Source: Erwinia sp.
GTDB taxonomy: Bacteria; Pseudomonadota; Gammaproteobacteria; Enterobacterales; Enterobacteriaceae
Assembly: GCA_964016415.1 (NCBI GenBank)
Contig: OZ024666.1
Coordinates: 186,001 to 250,000 of the forward strand
Length of the DNA: 64,000 nt
Direction of reading: 5' to 3'
The first letter of the stretch is position 1. The number at the start of each line of letters is the position of its first letter. The notes beneath the pieces are model-generated. The model worked only from the letters and a program-made list of their open reading frames with translations. It did not search any database and was not told the DNA's origin. Made by a program: the position numbers and the translations under genes. Of this stretch, positions 50,480-60,520 are shown piece after piece.

Positions 50480-50627
50480 TGGTTCACCTATAAGATGTTG
50501 AGGTGAGCATATCACCTCTGCTCAGGTGGCCAAATTCAGTGTGCCACTACAGTAATGTTGCGCCTCTTTTTATCCTTCCTGCGACTGTTTCAGGACAGTG
50601 GCAATTTTCTCTTTTGGAGCAGTAATC

Positions 50628-51083
50628 ATGACAGTAAAACCTTGTGTGATTTTTGATGTGGATGGCACGCTGGCGGCTTTTGACCCGGACCAGGTAGGGC
50701 ATTGGGTGTTGGGTGAAGAGAAACAGTGGGATCCCTTTTTTGCCGCCATGGCAGAGGCCGAAGTCAATGCAGATCTGCAACGTCTGGCGCAGATGCTGCA
50801 TGCCCAACAGCAAGCAATCGTTATCTGTAGTGGTCGTCCTGACAGCCATCGTGCACATACAGAAGCCTGGCTAACCCGTCACAATATCCCTTTTGTGGCG
50901 GCCTATTTGCGTCCCGATGAGGAAGATCATGTGCCTGATGAAGAGGTCAAAGCACGGCTGTTGCAGCGCATGCGTGATGATGGTTATCAGCCGTGGCTGG
51001 TGATTGATGATCGTCAGGCCGTGGTGGATTTCTGGCGACAAGCCGGATTGACTTGTCTGCAGTGCGCCCCAGGTGACTTTTAA
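50628..51083 (+). CDS. HAD-type phosphatase resembling the Pnkp 3'-phosphatase domain
   Basis: 151 residues from ATG 50628, behind GGAGCAG. The catalytic HAD motif is CVIFDVDGTLAAF (first Asp nucleophile, second Asp acid), followed by VICSGRPDSHR (motif II Ser-Gly-Arg) and LVIDDRQAVVDFWRQAGL (acidic motif IV). This layout is that of the phosphatase domain of T4 polynucleotide kinase, without the kinase P-loop. Such proteins remove 3' phosphates from nucleic acid or act on small phosphates. It stands alone next to IS3 copy 2 and is intact. Confidence 0.8.
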   Translation: MTVKPCVIFDVDGTLAAFDPDQVGHWVLGEEKQWDPFFAAMAEAEVNADLQRLAQMLHAQQQAIVICSGRPDSHRAHTEAWLTRHNIPFVAAYLRPDEEDHVPDEEVKARLLQRMRDDGYQPWLVIDDRQAVVDFWRQAGLTCLQCAPGDF

Positions 51084-51117
51084 ACGTACCGTGTCTGCGT
51101 CGGCCACAGCTTACCTG

Positions 51118-52140
51118 TTATGATGGTTGACGCAGGGTTTGACGCTTCACCAGCGTCGCAGTAAAACGCTGATGGCGGGGCGGTGAAGGCTGGCTGTCTG
51201 ACAACAGCTGGCAGGTGGCATCAGCCATCGCGGCGAGAGGCTGGGCGAAGGTGGTTAATTGATAGGCCAGCCAGCCAGCCTGATCAATATCATCGAATCC
51301 GATCACACTCAGTTGGTCGGGAATACGCAGGGCGAACTCATGTCGTGCGCTATCGACAAACCCGCAGGCGAGCAAATCGGTTACACAAAACACGCCATCC
51401 GGGCGCTGTGGCTGGCTGAGTAACTGGCGTGCCGCAGCAATCCCACTTGCATAGCTGGCAGGCTTACTGTTTATCACTTTAACCGGGACGCCGGCATCCT
51501 GTGCGGCAGCGAGAAACCCGGCTTCGCGGATCTTAATGCTGGGCGAGTGATTACTGGCTGAAACCAGCCCTATTCGCTGACAACCCGCCATCTGTAATTG
51601 GCGGAACGCCTCATGCAATGTGGTGCGATAATCAATCTCAATATTATCCGCACCAGAGAACTGCCCCATTCGGTTGATTAAAATAACTTGTTGCCCGCTT
51701 TGCAGACAACTTTCGATCAAAGGAGCCGGGGGCTGACCTGACAGCACCAGCGTGGCGGTTGAACGGTAGTGAAGAGTTTGCAACAGCGCCTGACGCGCCG
51801 CCGCCTCACCCTCATCACTGTTAATAACCATCACTGCGCGCTGCGCACGATTGAGTCGGCGTGTCAGGTGATCGAGCAAGCTGGCTTGCCACGGTGAAGC
51901 CAGGTTACCTCCGAGAATGCACACCGGGCGGCTGGCGGGTTTCGATAACCCCCTCGCCAGCAGATTGACGTGATAATTGAGTGCCTCGGCGGCAGCCAGC
52001 ACTTTACTGCGTGTGGCTGCCGAGACACTGCTGCCGGGGGTAAAGGTGCGTGATACTGCAGATCGTGAAACACCGGCTAAACGGGCAACATCATTCGCTG
52101 TTGCCACACTGTGCAGCTTTTCTTTACCGTCGTTATGCAT
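51118..52140 (-). CDS. LacI-family transcriptional regulator
   Basis: 340 residues from ATG 52140. The N-terminal LacI helix-turn-helix is ATANDVARLAGVSRSAVSRTFTPGSSVSAATRSKVLAAAEALNYH reduced here to its key points: Val-Ala-Arg-Leu-Ala-Gly-Val-Ser, then the hinge helix ending LLARGLSK. The ligand-binding domain of the Peripla_BP type follows (IGLVSASNHS, GVFCVTDLLACGF, SVIGFDDID). It is the last gene of the leftward phosphatase/importer operon, overlapping the phosphatase gene by 8 bases, and probably represses that operon in the absence of the imported compound. Confidence 0.88.
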   Translation of the reverse strand: MHNDGKEKLHSVATANDVARLAGVSRSAVSRTFTPGSSVSAATRSKVLAAAEALNYHVNLLARGLSKPASRPVCILGGNLASPWQASLLDHLTRRLNRAQRAVMVINSDEGEAAARQALLQTLHYRSTATLVLSGQPPAPLIESCLQSGQQVILINRMGQFSGADNIEIDYRTTLHEAFRQLQMAGCQRIGLVSASNHSPSIKIREAGFLAAAQDAGVPVKVINSKPASYASGIAAARQLLSQPQRPDGVFCVTDLLACGFVDSARHEFALRIPDQLSVIGFDDIDQAGWLAYQLTTFAQPLAAMADATCQLLSDSQPSPPRHQRFTATLVKRQTLRQPS

Positions 52141-53578
52141 GATGTGATGGTATTGTCCTGAGCTGTTTTTCTCGCACAATAGCATACTCTGCCAGCGAGA
52201 TAAGCGCAGGTTTTGGTGTTTCAAACCATTCATCGGGATGGAGTTGTCGCTGTTCACGGATCAATGCAATGGCATCATCCAGAGAAGGGTAGTGTTGAGG
52301 ACACTCAAGATGCAGAAAGAGCGCCACCAGTGCGACAGAACGGCTGCGGCCACCACGGCAGTTAATCAGAATGTTACCACGGCGCTGATTACGGTATGAG
52401 GGTTTATCCGGCAATTGCTGCTGTAGCGCACTGCGCATCAACTGATAACCTGCGTGGAGCATTTCAGGGGCGTTACCTTCACCATCAACCAGACCCAGTT
52501 TATAGTAGCGTATCGCGGCGGCTCCATGGCGTAAGTTGCCCGGTGTTGTGTCGGACTGATCAATGACCCAATCAATATCAAGATTAACCGCACAATTGAT
52601 GACGATGCCGATATCGTGCTTTGCGAGCAGCGCGGCGTCACATACACCTTCGCTTCCGCCAATATAGATATCTACCCCCCATCCAGGCAGATTTTCTGTG
52701 ATAAGACTGACTGCGGGGCGAGGATAGTGTTTCACCGTTTCAGGCGCAGCTGTCGCCCGCATTGCCGATAATGGAATGCCGGCTGCCCCGGCGACTGGCG
52801 TTGCAATACCCGCCGCACTTGCCAGCACCGGTAAGCCCTGGAAGATGCCAGCTGCGTCCGTGGGGATTGCCCCTGTTTGACCGCCAGCCTCTTCAACCAT
52901 CAACAATCCTGCCAGACAATCCCAGGCATTCATATGACTCTCGATGTAGCCGTCGGTACGTCCCTCTGCCACCCATGCCAGCGCCAGAGCTCCTGACCCT
53001 CCACGACGGACACTGCAACCGCATGCCAGAAGATGGCTCATCACCCGGAGATAATCCGCCGCGGGCAGACGGGCAGACCACCCTAATTCAATACTGGCGG
53101 CGGCGGTTTCTGAGAGTGAACTACAGCGAATCGGCTTACTATTTTTTGTTACATAGGATCCGCGACGGGTGAGATAAAGTTCATCTGTCACTGGTTGATA
53201 GATGGCACCCAGTTCGGTTTTATCTTCATGTACCCAGGCGATACAGACGCAGAAGTGTGCGATTCCCCGGGCAAAATTAGCGGTGCCATCAATGGGATCT
53301 ACGACCCACAGGCTGGCAGCATTGTCCGGCAGACGTGCCGACTCTTCGCTGAGAATGAGATCGGTCGGGAAAGCGCTTTGCAGCGCCTGCAGAATAAATG
53401 TTTCGACTGCGGTATCAGCTTCGGTCAGAAAGTCCTGATGTCCCTTGAGAGTATATTCCCCCGCCTTGCGCTGCTGGAAAAAAGCCAGTGCCTGCTGACC
53501 TGCCGCTGTGATTATCTGCTTCAGAGCAACTTCTCGCTGTGTAATCTCTAATTCTTTCAATTTTTTATACTCAATCAA
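52133..53578 (-). CDS. Fused inositol-monophosphatase and dual-specificity-type phosphatase
   Basis: 481 residues from TTG 53578; this start is uncertain because ribosome-binding signals are weak. Residues about 15-280 form an inositol-monophosphatase domain: LILSEES (metal Glu), WVVDPIDGTANFARG (Asp-Pro-x-Asp-Gly-Thr) and AWDCLAGLLMVEEAGG. Residues about 300-460 form a Cys-based phosphatase of the dual-specificity/CDKN3-like kind, with the Cys-x5-Arg loop INCRGGRSRSVAL. Two unrelated phosphatase folds on one chain, in an operon with a phosphate-ester-type importer, suggest stepwise dephosphorylation of an imported polyol phosphate. Both active sites look intact. Confidence 0.85.
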   Translation of the reverse strand: MIEYKKLKELEITQREVALKQIITAAGQQALAFFQQRKAGEYTLKGHQDFLTEADTAVETFILQALQSAFPTDLILSEESARLPDNAASLWVVDPIDGTANFARGIAHFCVCIAWVHEDKTELGAIYQPVTDELYLTRRGSYVTKNSKPIRCSSLSETAAASIELGWSARLPAADYLRVMSHLLACGCSVRRGGSGALALAWVAEGRTDGYIESHMNAWDCLAGLLMVEEAGGQTGAIPTDAAGIFQGLPVLASAAGIATPVAGAAGIPLSAMRATAAPETVKHYPRPAVSLITENLPGWGVDIYIGGSEGVCDAALLAKHDIGIVINCAVNLDIDWVIDQSDTTPGNLRHGAAAIRYYKLGLVDGEGNAPEMLHAGYQLMRSALQQQLPDKPSYRNQRRGNILINCRGGRSRSVALVALFLHLECPQHYPSLDDAIALIREQRQLHPDEWFETPKPALISLAEYAIVREKQLRTIPSHHA

Positions 53579-53611
53579 TAAATCGTTTCAGTAAGGATCA
53601 AACAGCTGACA

Positions 53612-54718
53612 CTACTTTTTGTAATTCAGGCTCCAGATATCCTGCCAGTCCTGACGGCGTTGCCAGTCTTCCCTGGCGGTCGAACTTTGGTAAGTCATTA
53701 ATTGATTGCGGTAATGGTCAATACCGGAGGCTTCATCAGCTGGCAGGGTGATGTGTGGATTCGTCGACATTTTTCCATCAACGCTCTGCGGTGCAATACC
53801 CTCTGCAGTCAGCAGATAGTGCATAAACAATTTGGCGCTGTTAGGGCTGTGAGTGCCGCTGGCAATTACACCGAGACTGGGGTAGTTCCAGCCAATAAAC
53901 GGGGTGACACCGTTGCACAGGGCCAGTTTCATGCCTTGCTTGTTATCACGAAATTTTGCCGTGGATACCAGCCCGACAAAATCTTTGCTGCTGTCAGGCG
54001 CCCCGATAGCGGCAGCGGCATCATTGTCAGAGTGCGTCAGTAGTACGCTATTAGCAGCCAGCGCTTTGACAAATACAGCGGTAGCTGAACTTTCTTTTCT
54101 GACCAGAGGCTTACCATAGGCCTGCTGATAGGCCTGACGTATTGCCTCATCATAATGGCTTTCCATCTGGCTGAACCAGTCGGTATAAGCTGGTTTTGCT
54201 GTCGGATCCTGCATGGCGACTTTACCACGCCACTGTGGTTCAGTTAATTGCCAGAGGTTGGTGACAGGGCAACCCTGATGATGGGTACTGTTGTAAGCAA
54301 GCACATTGGGTGCCAGTACGACGGTAAGTGGTTGTTGGTATTGTGGTGGAATAGTGCTTTGCAGATCTTCTGGCACCCAGCTGTATACCGCACCTTTGCT
54401 CAGTAACTGGGTGATTGCCGCGGGCGCATCCTCGATGATGGCCACATCGGCACGGACATTGTTTGCCGTGGCTTCGCGGCTCATGATTTCAATGATTTGC
54501 GGAGCATCCGCTTTGATACCATTGGCCGTCAGACCATATTTTTCACTGAACGCTTTTGCCTGCTGTACAATTTTTCCGGTAGAAGCGTACACCGTGAGTG
54601 GTGATTCCTGGCGTGCCGCATCGATCAAGGTTTGCAATGAGTCGGTGTCACTGGCAAAAACAGTGGTGCTGCTCAACAGACTGCTCACCAGCAATAACGG
54701 ATGCATTAACGATTTCAT
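53612..54718 (-). CDS. Periplasmic binding protein, FbpA/AfuA type
   Basis: 368 residues from ATG 54718, behind GAGAGTC; the longer frame to 54748 is unlikely. The signal peptide (LMHPLLLVSSLLSSTTVFA) cleaves near VFASD. The mature protein begins LTVYASTGKIVQQAKAFSEKYG, as in the Fe3+/AfuA group, and has WRGKVAMQDPTAKPAYTDWF and GWNYPSLGVIASGTHSPNSAKLFMHYLL. AfuA-type relatives bind sugar phosphates or phosphonates rather than iron, which would fit the phosphatase encoded next. Permease and ATPase genes are upstream in the same operon. Confidence 0.85.
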   Translation of the reverse strand: MKSLMHPLLLVSSLLSSTTVFASDTDSLQTLIDAARQESPLTVYASTGKIVQQAKAFSEKYGLTANGIKADAPQIIEIMSREATANNVRADVAIIEDAPAAITQLLSKGAVYSWVPEDLQSTIPPQYQQPLTVVLAPNVLAYNSTHHQGCPVTNLWQLTEPQWRGKVAMQDPTAKPAYTDWFSQMESHYDEAIRQAYQQAYGKPLVRKESSATAVFVKALAANSVLLTHSDNDAAAAIGAPDSSKDFVGLVSTAKFRDNKQGMKLALCNGVTPFIGWNYPSLGVIASGTHSPNSAKLFMHYLLTAEGIAPQSVDGKMSTNPHITLPADEASGIDHYRNQLMTYQSSTAREDWQRRQDWQDIWSLNYKK

Positions 54719-54747
54719 AAAGACTCTCTCAGAATAATGGGGCTGCA

Positions 54748-55833
54748 TTACCGGGCAGCAGGGGCGTCGGGATGCCGCTGACCGAGGTGATTAAATACAT
54801 GCAAAGCATCTGCGGGCAGATGACAATAAATTTGCTGATGCCGCTGCCAGTGTGGCCGCTGCTGGGTGGAGTGAAACAGACGATCGTTTCCGGCAACCAG
54901 CTCAATGATCCAGCTGCCCCCTGTCGGCATAATCGAGTCGATATTCATGGCAATATGTCGCGGTGCGGCCTGATCGCTGAGCACAATAGCTTCGGGCCGG
55001 ATACCACACACGTGGCTATTTTCCGGGAGCTGAAAATGGCGTTGCAGATGCCGGGCTAACTCACCTGGCGTGGATTGCAGCGGGATCATGTTCAGGCGTG
55101 GATTACCGATAAACTCAGCAACGAAGCGGTTAGCGGGCATGGCGTGAATCTCATCCGGTGTACCTACCTGCTGCATTTCACCCTCTTTCATCACGGCGAT
55201 GGTGGTGGCGAGTGTCATCGCCTCCCATTGATCATGACTGACAAAGACGATAGTCGTGCCGAAGGTTTCGTGTAACCGTCGTAATTCAGTGTGCATTTCA
55301 AGACGCAGTGTTGCATCCAGATTAGAAAGTGGTTCATCAAGCAGCAGTACGCCAGGATTGACCGCCAGCATTCTCGCCAGGGCCACGCGTTGCTGCTGAC
55401 CACCAGAGAGTTGCGCCGGATAACGTCCGGCGTATCCGGCGATACGTAATTTTTCCATTACGTCCTGTGTTCTTGCCTGACGTTCGGCTGTGGGTAATTT
55501 TTGCAGGCGCAGACCAAAATCGACATTCTGCTCAACGGTCATGTGAGGCCAGAGGGCGTAGCTTTGAAAAACCAGGCCAATTCCCCGCTTTTCAGGAGGG
55601 ATGAACACCCCCTGATGTTGCGAATCGACTACGCTATCACCAATAATGATTTCGCCACTGCTGCTGTGCTCAATACCAGCAATCATGCGCAATACTGTGG
55701 TTTTTCCACAACCCGAAGGGCCAAGAAGGCACATAAACTCACCATCATTGACCGTCAGATTGAGCTGATTGACCGCCGGTATCTGACTACCGGGGTAGAT
55801 TTTGCTGAGATTATTCAGGTAAAGGGTCGGCAT
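54748..55833 (-). CDS. ABC importer ATPase, FbpC/AfuC type
   Basis: 361 residues. Walker A GPSGCGKTT near residue 39, Q-loop VFQSYALWPH, signature LSGGQQQRVALARM, Walker B VLLLDEPLSNLDA and switch His in VFVSHDQWEAM are all intact. The C-terminal TOBE-like part (about residues 270-345) is typical of the MalK/PotA/FbpC group. It supplies energy for the two-domain permease encoded just upstream. Its stop lies 29 bases before the binding-protein start. Confidence 0.93.
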   Translation of the reverse strand: MPTLYLNNLSKIYPGSQIPAVNQLNLTVNDGEFMCLLGPSGCGKTTVLRMIAGIEHSSSGEIIIGDSVVDSQHQGVFIPPEKRGIGLVFQSYALWPHMTVEQNVDFGLRLQKLPTAERQARTQDVMEKLRIAGYAGRYPAQLSGGQQQRVALARMLAVNPGVLLLDEPLSNLDATLRLEMHTELRRLHETFGTTIVFVSHDQWEAMTLATTIAVMKEGEMQQVGTPDEIHAMPANRFVAEFIGNPRLNMIPLQSTPGELARHLQRHFQLPENSHVCGIRPEAIVLSDQAAPRHIAMNIDSIMPTGGSWIIELVAGNDRLFHSTQQRPHWQRHQQIYCHLPADALHVFNHLGQRHPDAPAAR

Positions 55834-55917
55834 AGCTCACTCGTGACGTAAAGAGAAAAAAGAGAAGCGAATGAGGGCATGTTGGCCTCTCCGCCGTGAT
55901 TTGGGCGCGATAATTCA

Positions 55918-57741
55918 CTAGTTTTCTACTCCTGCCGCCAGGCTGTTTCCGGTCACTTTCTGAATCAGTGCACTGCCTCCCCAGGCAAGCAGAGCGATCA
56001 TTAACACCACTGCATTCGCTGCCTGCTGGTAGTTGTAATCCAGCAGCCGCAGAAAGTAGGTCGTCAGGACGTCGGTCGCTGGTGTCGCGAGGATAACGAA
56101 CAGACTCACGCCTTTTATGCCGGAGATAAACGGCAGCAAAATGGCGGTTGCCAGTGGGGCAGCCTGAATAGGAATGACTATCTGCCGCAGACGGCGAAAC
56201 CACCCAGCACCGGCAACGCGTGCAGCTTCTTTTGCTTCTTTGCCCAGTTGTGTCATGGCAGTGATACCCGAGCGGCTGGCGTAGGGCATTTTCTCGGCAA
56301 TCAGTGCGAGAATCAGAATAAGTGGTGTGCCATACAGTGCCGGAACAGGCCCGCGGGCAACTGCAAACAGAGAGAGAAACGCGGTGGCAAAAGCAATGCC
56401 CGGCACCAGGTAAGGTAAAAAAGTCACCTGACGTAAAAAAGTGGCGAGTAGCGGGGAGTGGCAACGCATCACGGCATATCCGACCAGCAAACCGAGAATA
56501 CCGCAGGTGAGAGAGGCTGTACCAACAATCAGCAGAGTATTGGCAGCACTTTGCCAGAAGGCAGGTGTCAGCAAAATCCCGCTGTGCATTGCTACCGTCT
56601 CCAGATGATCGCCTATCCAGTAAGCGGTGGTGAAATTATCGGGCGTGAAGCGTCCAGGTAAAATCATGATAGTGGAGAGGAACAGTGTCAGCATCGGGAT
56701 GACGACACCTGAGCTGACAAACAACAGTGGCAGCAGAGTGAGAGCCTTGCTCCAGCCCCCCGGAGAATGGCGTCGTACCATCACCCCTTTGCCTCCCACA
56801 GTGACAAAACGTCTCGCTTCGCGCAGCATTCTGATATCCAGCCACAGAGTGAGCATTCCCATTAGCATGATGACACAGGCAATGACTGCCGCAACGCCAG
56901 ACTGACGGGTATTGATCGCTCTGTAGAGTCCGGTAGAAAGCGTATCAAAGTGTACAGGTAAGCCGAGAATGTAAGGCAGGGCGAACTCACCAATACAATC
57001 AGCAAAAATCAACAGAGCAGAAGAGAGCAGTGCCGGGCGAGTGAGCGGAATAATAATTCGCCAGGCGACGATATGCCGTGGTGCACCTAACACTCTGGCA
57101 CTCTCTTCCATTTGACTGTCGAGCCGGGTAAGGGCATTACCGACAATCAGAATAACCAGGGGGGCGTAATGCAATATCATGATGACGGTAACCGGAAAAT
57201 AACCATAAGCCAGCCAATCCGGGGTCTGATAGCCCATTGCTTCCAGCCAGCCAGGCTGACCGCCAGTGGCATGGTTGTTAAATAACGTGTTCCAGGCCAG
57301 GGCAAAGGTCCATGAGGGCAGCATAAACGGCACGATCAGCAGTGTTGTCAGTCGTTTACGCCCGACAATATCGCAACGTTTTATCAGCCAGGCGAGTATG
57401 CCTCCGATCAGCAGCGCCCCGAAAACAGTGCTGATGGCGACCAGTAATGTATTCCACAGTGGCGTCCAGAGCAGCAGTTCTGACATCCGTGAACTCAGCG
57501 TCCGTAGCAGGTAATACGCGGTCAACGAGCCTTCGCTGTTTTGTGTCCGCACCTCATCGCCTGACTGGACTAAGACCGCATTTAGCAGTACTGAGACAAT
57601 CGATGCGAGGATCACCCAACTGAATAGCATCACCAGCATCACACCCAGCACATTAGCTGGTTCATGACTGATAATCGCCAGGCGATGACGCCACACGGCA
57701 AGGCGTTTAGCTGGTGGAGATGACTTTAGCTGGTTACGCAC
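55918..57741 (-). CDS. ABC importer permease, fused two-domain FbpB/AfuB type
   Basis: 607 residues with two BPD_transp_1 domains of about six helices each, one ending near residue 320 and the other from about 340. The EAA loops that contact the ATPase are visible: EESARVLGAPRHIVAWRIIIPLTRPALL and EAKEAARVAGAGWFRRLRQIVIPIQAAPL each carry the Glu-Ala/Gly pattern. It is the first gene of the leftward operon (permease, ATPase, binding protein, fused phosphatase, LacI regulator). The gene is intact. Confidence 0.9.
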   Translation of the reverse strand: MRNQLKSSPPAKRLAVWRHRLAIISHEPANVLGVMLVMLFSWVILASIVSVLLNAVLVQSGDEVRTQNSEGSLTAYYLLRTLSSRMSELLLWTPLWNTLLVAISTVFGALLIGGILAWLIKRCDIVGRKRLTTLLIVPFMLPSWTFALAWNTLFNNHATGGQPGWLEAMGYQTPDWLAYGYFPVTVIMILHYAPLVILIVGNALTRLDSQMEESARVLGAPRHIVAWRIIIPLTRPALLSSALLIFADCIGEFALPYILGLPVHFDTLSTGLYRAINTRQSGVAAVIACVIMLMGMLTLWLDIRMLREARRFVTVGGKGVMVRRHSPGGWSKALTLLPLLFVSSGVVIPMLTLFLSTIMILPGRFTPDNFTTAYWIGDHLETVAMHSGILLTPAFWQSAANTLLIVGTASLTCGILGLLVGYAVMRCHSPLLATFLRQVTFLPYLVPGIAFATAFLSLFAVARGPVPALYGTPLILILALIAEKMPYASRSGITAMTQLGKEAKEAARVAGAGWFRRLRQIVIPIQAAPLATAILLPFISGIKGVSLFVILATPATDVLTTYFLRLLDYNYQQAANAVVLMIALLAWGGSALIQKVTGNSLAAGVEN

Positions 57742-58085
57742 GCAGGGTTCCTCAGAGTGAATGTCAGGCAGGACTATAACCAGGCCAGATGACAGTTTTG
57801 CGATGCGCTTGCACCTATGTGCAAAAAAATATTCAGGTGGATGCTGCAGGAGAAAAAATCAGACAAAAGGAGAGTTATACGGCTGTAAAGGGTGATGCAC
57901 GCTCATGTGAAAGCGGGGGAGTTGAGGCTGCGGTCAGGTGCGGTGGTACGTCTTCATCACGGGTGATATCAGCCAGTGGTGGGGGAGACAATAGATTCAG
58001 CATTTTCGAAGGTCGGGGGGTAATTGTGCCTTCGCGATATTGTTCTCTTTGTGCGTGAAATCCGTTTCGCTGTTCAGTGGCTCCT
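57742..58085. other. Gap upstream of the polyol-phosphate operon
   Basis: About 340 bases, including a plus-strand frame (57789-58058) that lacks family features and a plausible ribosome-binding site, so I leave it out. The promoter and LacI-type operator of the leftward operon should lie just above 57741, but I find no clear perfect palindrome. Confidence 0.4.
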
Positions 58086-58484
58086 CTACCACGTCATGCA
58101 GGCAGCATTTAAAATTCCACCCGCCAGAGAGCAACACCCCATAAACAACCCTGCGGCGAGATTGTTGTCGAGGATTTTATCCTCCAGCCTCGGCATATAA
58201 ATGCGCACACATCCATACACCAGCAGCTGCACGATCAGTGCGATCACACCCCACATTAAATAATCAGGTAAATTCACCGAGTTAATTGCCGCGCTTGAGA
58301 GTGGTATCACATAGCCCAACAGTGAACCACTGAATGCCAGTGATGCCGGAAGATTATTGGCTTTGATCAGTTGCCACTCATTGTGCGGCGTGATTTTGGA
58401 GTAGATCCCAAGAAAGGCGATCAGCATCGCTGCACCAATGAAAAAATAGGTGCAAAAAGCGAGTAGTGAATTGAATATTTGCAT
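58086..58484 (-). CDS. DUF350 family inner-membrane protein (YjfL-like)
   Basis: 132 residues with four predicted membrane helices in two similar pairs (LLAFCTYFFIGAAMLIAFLGIY, LAFSGSLLGYVIPLSSAAI, YLMWGVIALIVQLLVYGCVRIY, LAAGLFMGCCSLAGGILNAACM). This internal duplication and the charged EDKILDNNLAAG loop are marks of DUF350, as in E. coli YjfL. Function is not established. CAGGAGCG precedes the start on the minus strand. The gene is intact. Confidence 0.82.
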   Translation of the reverse strand: MQIFNSLLAFCTYFFIGAAMLIAFLGIYSKITPHNEWQLIKANNLPASLAFSGSLLGYVIPLSSAAINSVNLPDYLMWGVIALIVQLLVYGCVRIYMPRLEDKILDNNLAAGLFMGCCSLAGGILNAACMTW

Positions 58485-58834
58485 ATCACGCTCCTGAAAA
58501 TAAAACTGTTCATGCCAGCTGAAGCAGTTATTGCTGCAGTGTTATCGTGACTTATTTCAGTCCTATAACAAAGAGGGGGATTATAATGAGAGTAAGGAAA
58601 AAAATCAGTAACACGTTGTCAGATTATTTCCCATTCCTCTTTAATTCAACCACTGTAAGTTGCGTTATCCTTCTCTGACGATGGAGGGAGAATACCTGCT
58701 GAGTAAAAACTTATCTCAGACCAGATGACATACTTGCAGATTTGATCTTTCCGGAATCGATTTTTATGGCCTCGCGCATAGAATCAATAAGCCAGCTGCG
58801 TTAGGGTAGCTGAAATGGTATGGCGAGACAGTGC
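58485..58834. other. Promoter gap before btsS
   Basis: About 350 bases between the divergent DUF350 gene and btsS with no supported gene. A short A+T-rich stretch lies near 58580-58640. No clear operator or terminator is seen. Confidence 0.4.
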
Positions 58835-60520
58835 ATGTACGAATTTGACCTGATTTTACTGTTGTTGCAGCAAATGTGTGTGTTTTTGGTCATTGCCTGG
58901 TTAATGAGCAAAACCCGGCTTTTTATTCCGTTGATGCAGGTAACGGTTCGTCCGCCCCATAAACTACTGTGCTATGTAACCTTTTCTGTGTTTTGCATTA
59001 TGGGAACCTATTTTGGGTTGCATATCGAAGGCTCTATCGCGAATACCCGTGCAATAGGCGCGGTGATGGGCGGTTTGCTGGGGGGACCACTGGTAGGAGG
59101 CCTGGTCGGTCTGACCGGGGGGCTGCACCGGTATTCTTTAGGCGGCATGACAGCGGTCAGTTGTATGATTTCGACCATCGCTGAAGGGTTGCTCGGTGGC
59201 ATGGTACATCGCATGATGATGAAACGCGGACAAACTGAAAAGTTATTCACACCGCTGACAGCGGGTGCCGTCACTTTGCTCGCCGAGCTGATGCAAATGT
59301 TGATTATCCTGCTGCTCGCCCGCCCTTTTCAGGATGCACTGCACCTGGTGCGAAGTATTGTGGCGCCTATGCTTGTGACCAACACCTTAGGGGCTGCCAT
59401 GTTTATGCGTATCCTGCTTGATAAACGGGCGATGTTTGAGAAATACACCACTGCATTTTCCGCTACAGCTTTGAAAGTGGCCACTTCGACCGAGGGAATT
59501 TTGCGCCTGGGGTTTAATGAAGTTAACAGTATGAAAGTCGCTCAGGTGGTGTATAGCGAACTCGGTATTGGTGCCGTGGCGATCACTGACCGGGAAAAGC
59601 TGCTGGCCTTTACGGGGATTGGTGCTGATCATCATTTGCCCGGACAGCCTATTTCATCACCACATACGTTACAGGCGATAGCAAAAAATGAGGTGGTTTA
59701 TGCCGATGGTAACGCCCGGCCTTATCGTTGTTCGCTGCGGGCTAATTGTAAGCTGGGCTCGACGCTGGTTATCCCGCTTCGGGGTGAACAACAGCAAGTG
59801 ATTGGTGCGATTAAACTCTACGAAGCCCGTAACCGATTGTTCAGCACCATAAACCGTACGCTCGGTGAAGGTATTGCTCAACTGCTGTCGGCGCAGATTC
59901 TGGCGGGAAAATATGAACAACAGCAGGCGATGCTGGTTCAGTCAGAAATCAAGTTACTGCACGCTCAGGTGAACCCGCATTTTCTGTTCAATGCCCTGAA
60001 TACACTGGTGGCCGTTATCCGTAACGACAGTGAAAAAGCCGGGCAGTTGGTGCAGTACCTGTCGACCTTTTTCCGCAAAAATCTCAAGCGTCCGGCAGAG
60101 ATTGTCACACTGGCTGATGAGATGGAGCATGTGAATGCCTACCTGCAGATTGAGCTGGCTCGTTTTCAAAGTCAGTTGCAGGTAACTATACAGATACCGG
60201 AGCATTACCGTCATCACCGGCTACCGGCATTTACCTTACAACCGCTGGTGGAGAACGCCATCAAACACGGTACATCACAAATGATAGGTCAGGGCGTCAT
60301 CATTCTGCGGGCATGTGAAGATGGAGGCGCTATTTTGATAGATGTTGAAGATAACGCCGGACTATATCAGGAAAAACAGCATAACCAGGGGCTCGGTATG
60401 AGTCTGGTTGACAGACGTTTATGCGGATATTTTGGCGAAAGTTACGGTATCAGTGTGCAGTGTGAAGCAGAGGTGTTCACTTGTGTGACCTTGCGCTTAC
60501 CCATCGAGGACCGTGTATGA
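58835..60520 (+). CDS. btsS: Pyruvate-sensing LytS-type histidine kinase BtsS (YehU)
   Basis: 561 residues from ATG 58835 ([17 protein letters not shown]), the start used by E. coli BtsS; a start 15 bases upstream is less likely. Domains in order: a 5TM-5TMR_LYT sensor ([30 protein letters not shown]), a GAF-like region ([21 protein letters not shown]), the His-kinase dimerisation part with [15 protein letters not shown] carrying the phosphorylated His, and the ATP-binding N and G boxes ([20 protein letters not shown]). It senses external pyruvate with high affinity and phosphorylates BtsR. The gene is intact. Confidence 0.94.
   Translation: MYEFDLILLLLQQMCVFLVIAWLMSKTRLFIPLMQVTVRPPHKLLCYVTFSVFCIMGTYFGLHIEGSIANTRAIGAVMGGLLGGPLVGGLVGLTGGLHRYSLGGMTAVSCMISTIAEGLLGGMVHRMMMKRGQTEKLFTPLTAGAVTLLAELMQMLIILLLARPFQDALHLVRSIVAPMLVTNTLGAAMFMRILLDKRAMFEKYTTAFSATALKVATSTEGILRLGFNEVNSMKVAQVVYSELGIGAVAITDREKLLAFTGIGADHHLPGQPISSPHTLQAIAKNEVVYADGNARPYRCSLRANCKLGSTLVIPLRGEQQQVIGAIKLYEARNRLFSTINRTLGEGIAQLLSAQILAGKYEQQQAMLVQSEIKLLHAQVNPHFLFNALNTLVAVIRNDSEKAGQLVQYLSTFFRKNLKRPAEIVTLADEMEHVNAYLQIELARFQSQLQVTIQIPEHYRHHRLPAFTLQPLVENAIKHGTSQMIGQGVIILRACEDGGAILIDVEDNAGLYQEKQHNQGLGMSLVDRRLCGYFGESYGISVQCEAEVFTCVTLRLPIEDRV

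Noticed and set aside
57789..58058. Plus-strand 89-codon frame between two leftward genes
   Set aside because: No family features and an unlikely residue composition; best treated as noncoding.
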